From Nocardia uniformis NBRC 13702 (GTDB taxonomy: Bacteria; Actinomycetota; Actinomycetes; Mycobacteriales; Mycobacteriaceae), in NCBI RefSeq assembly GCF_001613345.1, contig NZ_BDCE01000076.1, positions 1 to 64,000 on the forward strand: DNA of 64,000 nucleotides, read 5' to 3'. This document shows positions 62,857 to 64,000 of this stretch, one piece after another. The notes below the pieces were generated by a model. That model ran no database searches. It was not told where the DNA came from and saw nothing but the letters and a program-made list of their open reading frames with translations. Numbering within the stretch: the first letter of the stretch is position 1; every line of letters starts with the position of its first letter. Both the position numbers and the translations under genes were made by a program.

Positions 62857-64000
62857 CGGTGCTGGGGCGCGACATTCAGCCCACGGCGGCGATCCGTGGC
62901 AATCTCCAATTCACTCAGTCCGGTCTGGTCACCGCGACCTACTTCATCGACCCGGCCGGCTATGGGCTGCGCACGCCGAGCGACAAATACGATGTGAAGC
63001 TCGCCCATCACGGCCTGATCACCAATCTGCCCAGTGGTTCGCTGCTGCTCGGTATCCAGGCCAGACTGGAAACCCTCGACGTGCTGCGGAAAATGGTCGA
63101 GGGTGTGGATCTGGACCGGTCCGAGGATTACGCCGACGAGGTGGTCGCCTCCTACGAGCGGATCCAGGCGATCATGCCGCAGACGCGGATTCACCTGCTG
63201 TCGTTCCCGGTGGGTTCGATCGGTACCGGGCTGTCGACGTTGACCGGGTTGTGGCGTAGCACCCAGGCCGTCGATGTCAGCGCGATCTCGAAGGAAGACC
63301 TGGATTCCTATGACGAGAAGGCGACATCGATCCTGTCGAAGATCGGCAGCGACTTCGCGCCGACACCGGTGCCGGCGGCGCTGTTCCAGTGGCTGTGGGA
63401 GCACTACCTCAACCGTGGCGCGCTGGGGGATCCGGCCGCACCGACCCGGGTCGGCGTGCTCGAAGACGCCACCGCGGCGGTCTTCGGTTCGGCCGCGCTC
63501 GATGAGGGCGCCCAGGCCGACAGCCGATACCGGGTCCGGCCGTCGTTCATTCCGGTGATCAAAGTCGTACAACCCGAGGCCCCGGATCGCCCGTCCTATC
63601 AGTCCATGCTGACCCCACGTTCCTTTCCCTACGCGGGCATGACCTTTCCCGGCGGCAGTGAATTCCTCGACATCATCAACGGGATGGCCGGTGTCAGCAT
63701 CGACTGGGGGATGCGGGTGTCGATGAAACCGGCGGAGGAGGTGCTGCGCAATAACGAACTCGGTTTGCGGCGGCTCGGTGAGCAGATGGAACAACGCGAT
63801 ACCGAGGTGTCTTTCGCCCAGAACACGCTGATGTCGAAGGCACAGATGCTCAGTGAGTACAACCACCACTTCGAGGTCAGCGGCGGCGAGTCGGAGGTGT
63901 CGTTCACCACGGTCATCGCTGTCGGCGGCCCGACCCGGGAGGCGACGCTGGATGCGGTGAACCTGCTCAAACGCCGGTACAAGAGGTTTCAACTCGAGAT
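62853..64000 (+). CDS. VirB4/TcpF-like conjugation ATPase, 5' part
   Basis: The frame is open from GTG 62853 to the window edge, so 382 codons are visible. The N-terminal, pre-ATPase domain of VirB4/TraC-type proteins is recognisable: QFTQSGLVTATYFI, the LLLGIQARLETLDVLRKMVEG region, EVSFAQNTLMSKAQMLSEYNHHFEVSGG and LLKRRYKRFQLE before the cut. The Walker motifs would lie beyond base 64000. It would energise assembly of the conjugation channel. The antisense frame 63992-62598 is a shadow. Confidence 0.8.
   Translation, partial: MTVLGRDIQPTAAIRGNLQFTQSGLVTATYFIDPAGYGLRTPSDKYDVKLAHHGLITNLPSGSLLLGIQARLETLDVLRKMVEGVDLDRSEDYADEVVASYERIQAIMPQTRIHLLSFPVGSIGTGLSTLTGLWRSTQAVDVSAISKEDLDSYDEKATSILSKIGSDFAPTPVPAALFQWLWEHYLNRGALGDPAAPTRVGVLEDATAAVFGSAALDEGAQADSRYRVRPSFIPVIKVVQPEAPDRPSYQSMLTPRSFPYAGMTFPGGSEFLDIINGMAGVSIDWGMRVSMKPAEEVLRNNELGLRRLGEQMEQRDTEVSFAQNTLMSKAQMLSEYNHHFEVSGGESEVSFTTVIAVGGPTREATLDAVNLLKRRYKRFQLE

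Noticed and set aside
62598-63992. 464-codon minus-strand frame at the right edge
   Set aside because: The plus-strand open frame matches VirB4-type ATPases and is coupled to the upstream conjugation gene.

Overview
The window is chromosomal DNA from a GC-rich mycolic-acid actinobacterium, most probably Nocardia or a close relative. The evidence is the codon use, frequent GTG starts, short or absent leaders, and a tmRNA tag ending YALAA. The set of families also fits: paired 13E12-type DUF222/HNH proteins, LppP/LprE lipoprotein, KstD, WhiB and large NAD-glutamate dehydrogenase. From memory, the gene order matches reversed stretches of the Mycobacterium tuberculosis map: fadE23-fadE24-hisN, prfB-mscS-(Rv3103c-like)-ftsE-ftsX-smpB, and crcB/DUF190/crcB-pgm. 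All assignments were made by reading the sequence; no database search was run.

1-20 kb is mostly conserved backbone. It holds an SOS-type DUF222/HNH gene, the fadE24-fadE23 acyl-CoA dehydrogenase operon behind a double palindromic operator, a secreted protein, a GT39-like membrane glycosyltransferase, and hisN. Next come an XRE/MmyB regulator, prfB, an MscS channel, ftsE-ftsX, recQ, smpB with the adjacent ssrA (tmRNA), and a cupin-methyltransferase pair behind a CRP-like site.

20-44 kb is metabolic and regulatory. A DUF899 protein sits beside a voltage-gated sodium-channel protein that appears fused to a C-terminal DNA-binding helix-turn-helix. A TetR/hydrolase/metallophosphoesterase cluster follows. 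Two tandemly duplicated AraC regulators lie between a truncated DUF4132 gene and a divergent ketosteroid dehydrogenase. Then come a lipoprotein prolyl oligopeptidase, GAF-ANTAR and sigma genes, mscL, two small stress-type proteins (one apparently frameshifted), a sugar-lactone oxidase, a TetR/MFS pair, a secreted lipase, a crcB-DUF190-crcB fluoride-channel operon, pgm and another MFS gene.

44-54 kb is rich in repeats and accessory modules: 27-bp tandem repeats, two copies of a palindromic intergenic element (a third lies at 13 kb), and a ~576-bp foldback element. A second DUF222/HNH gene has a perfect LexA box but a degenerate HNH site. After it come tRNA-Ala(GGC), an AAA/DUF4143 ATPase with four 23-bp iteron-like repeats upstream, a VapBC toxin-antitoxin pair bracketed by diverged direct repeats, and a protein with a phage-type lysozyme domain. 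A MerR gene and a WhiB-like gene follow.

54-64 kb holds the giant NAD-glutamate dehydrogenase and then, after a PAS/GAF-like protein, the start of a Gram-positive conjugation operon: a TcpC-like protein, a small two-TM protein, a TcpE-like protein and a VirB4-like ATPase. The ATPase runs off the window, so an integrative conjugative element probably continues beyond 64 kb.
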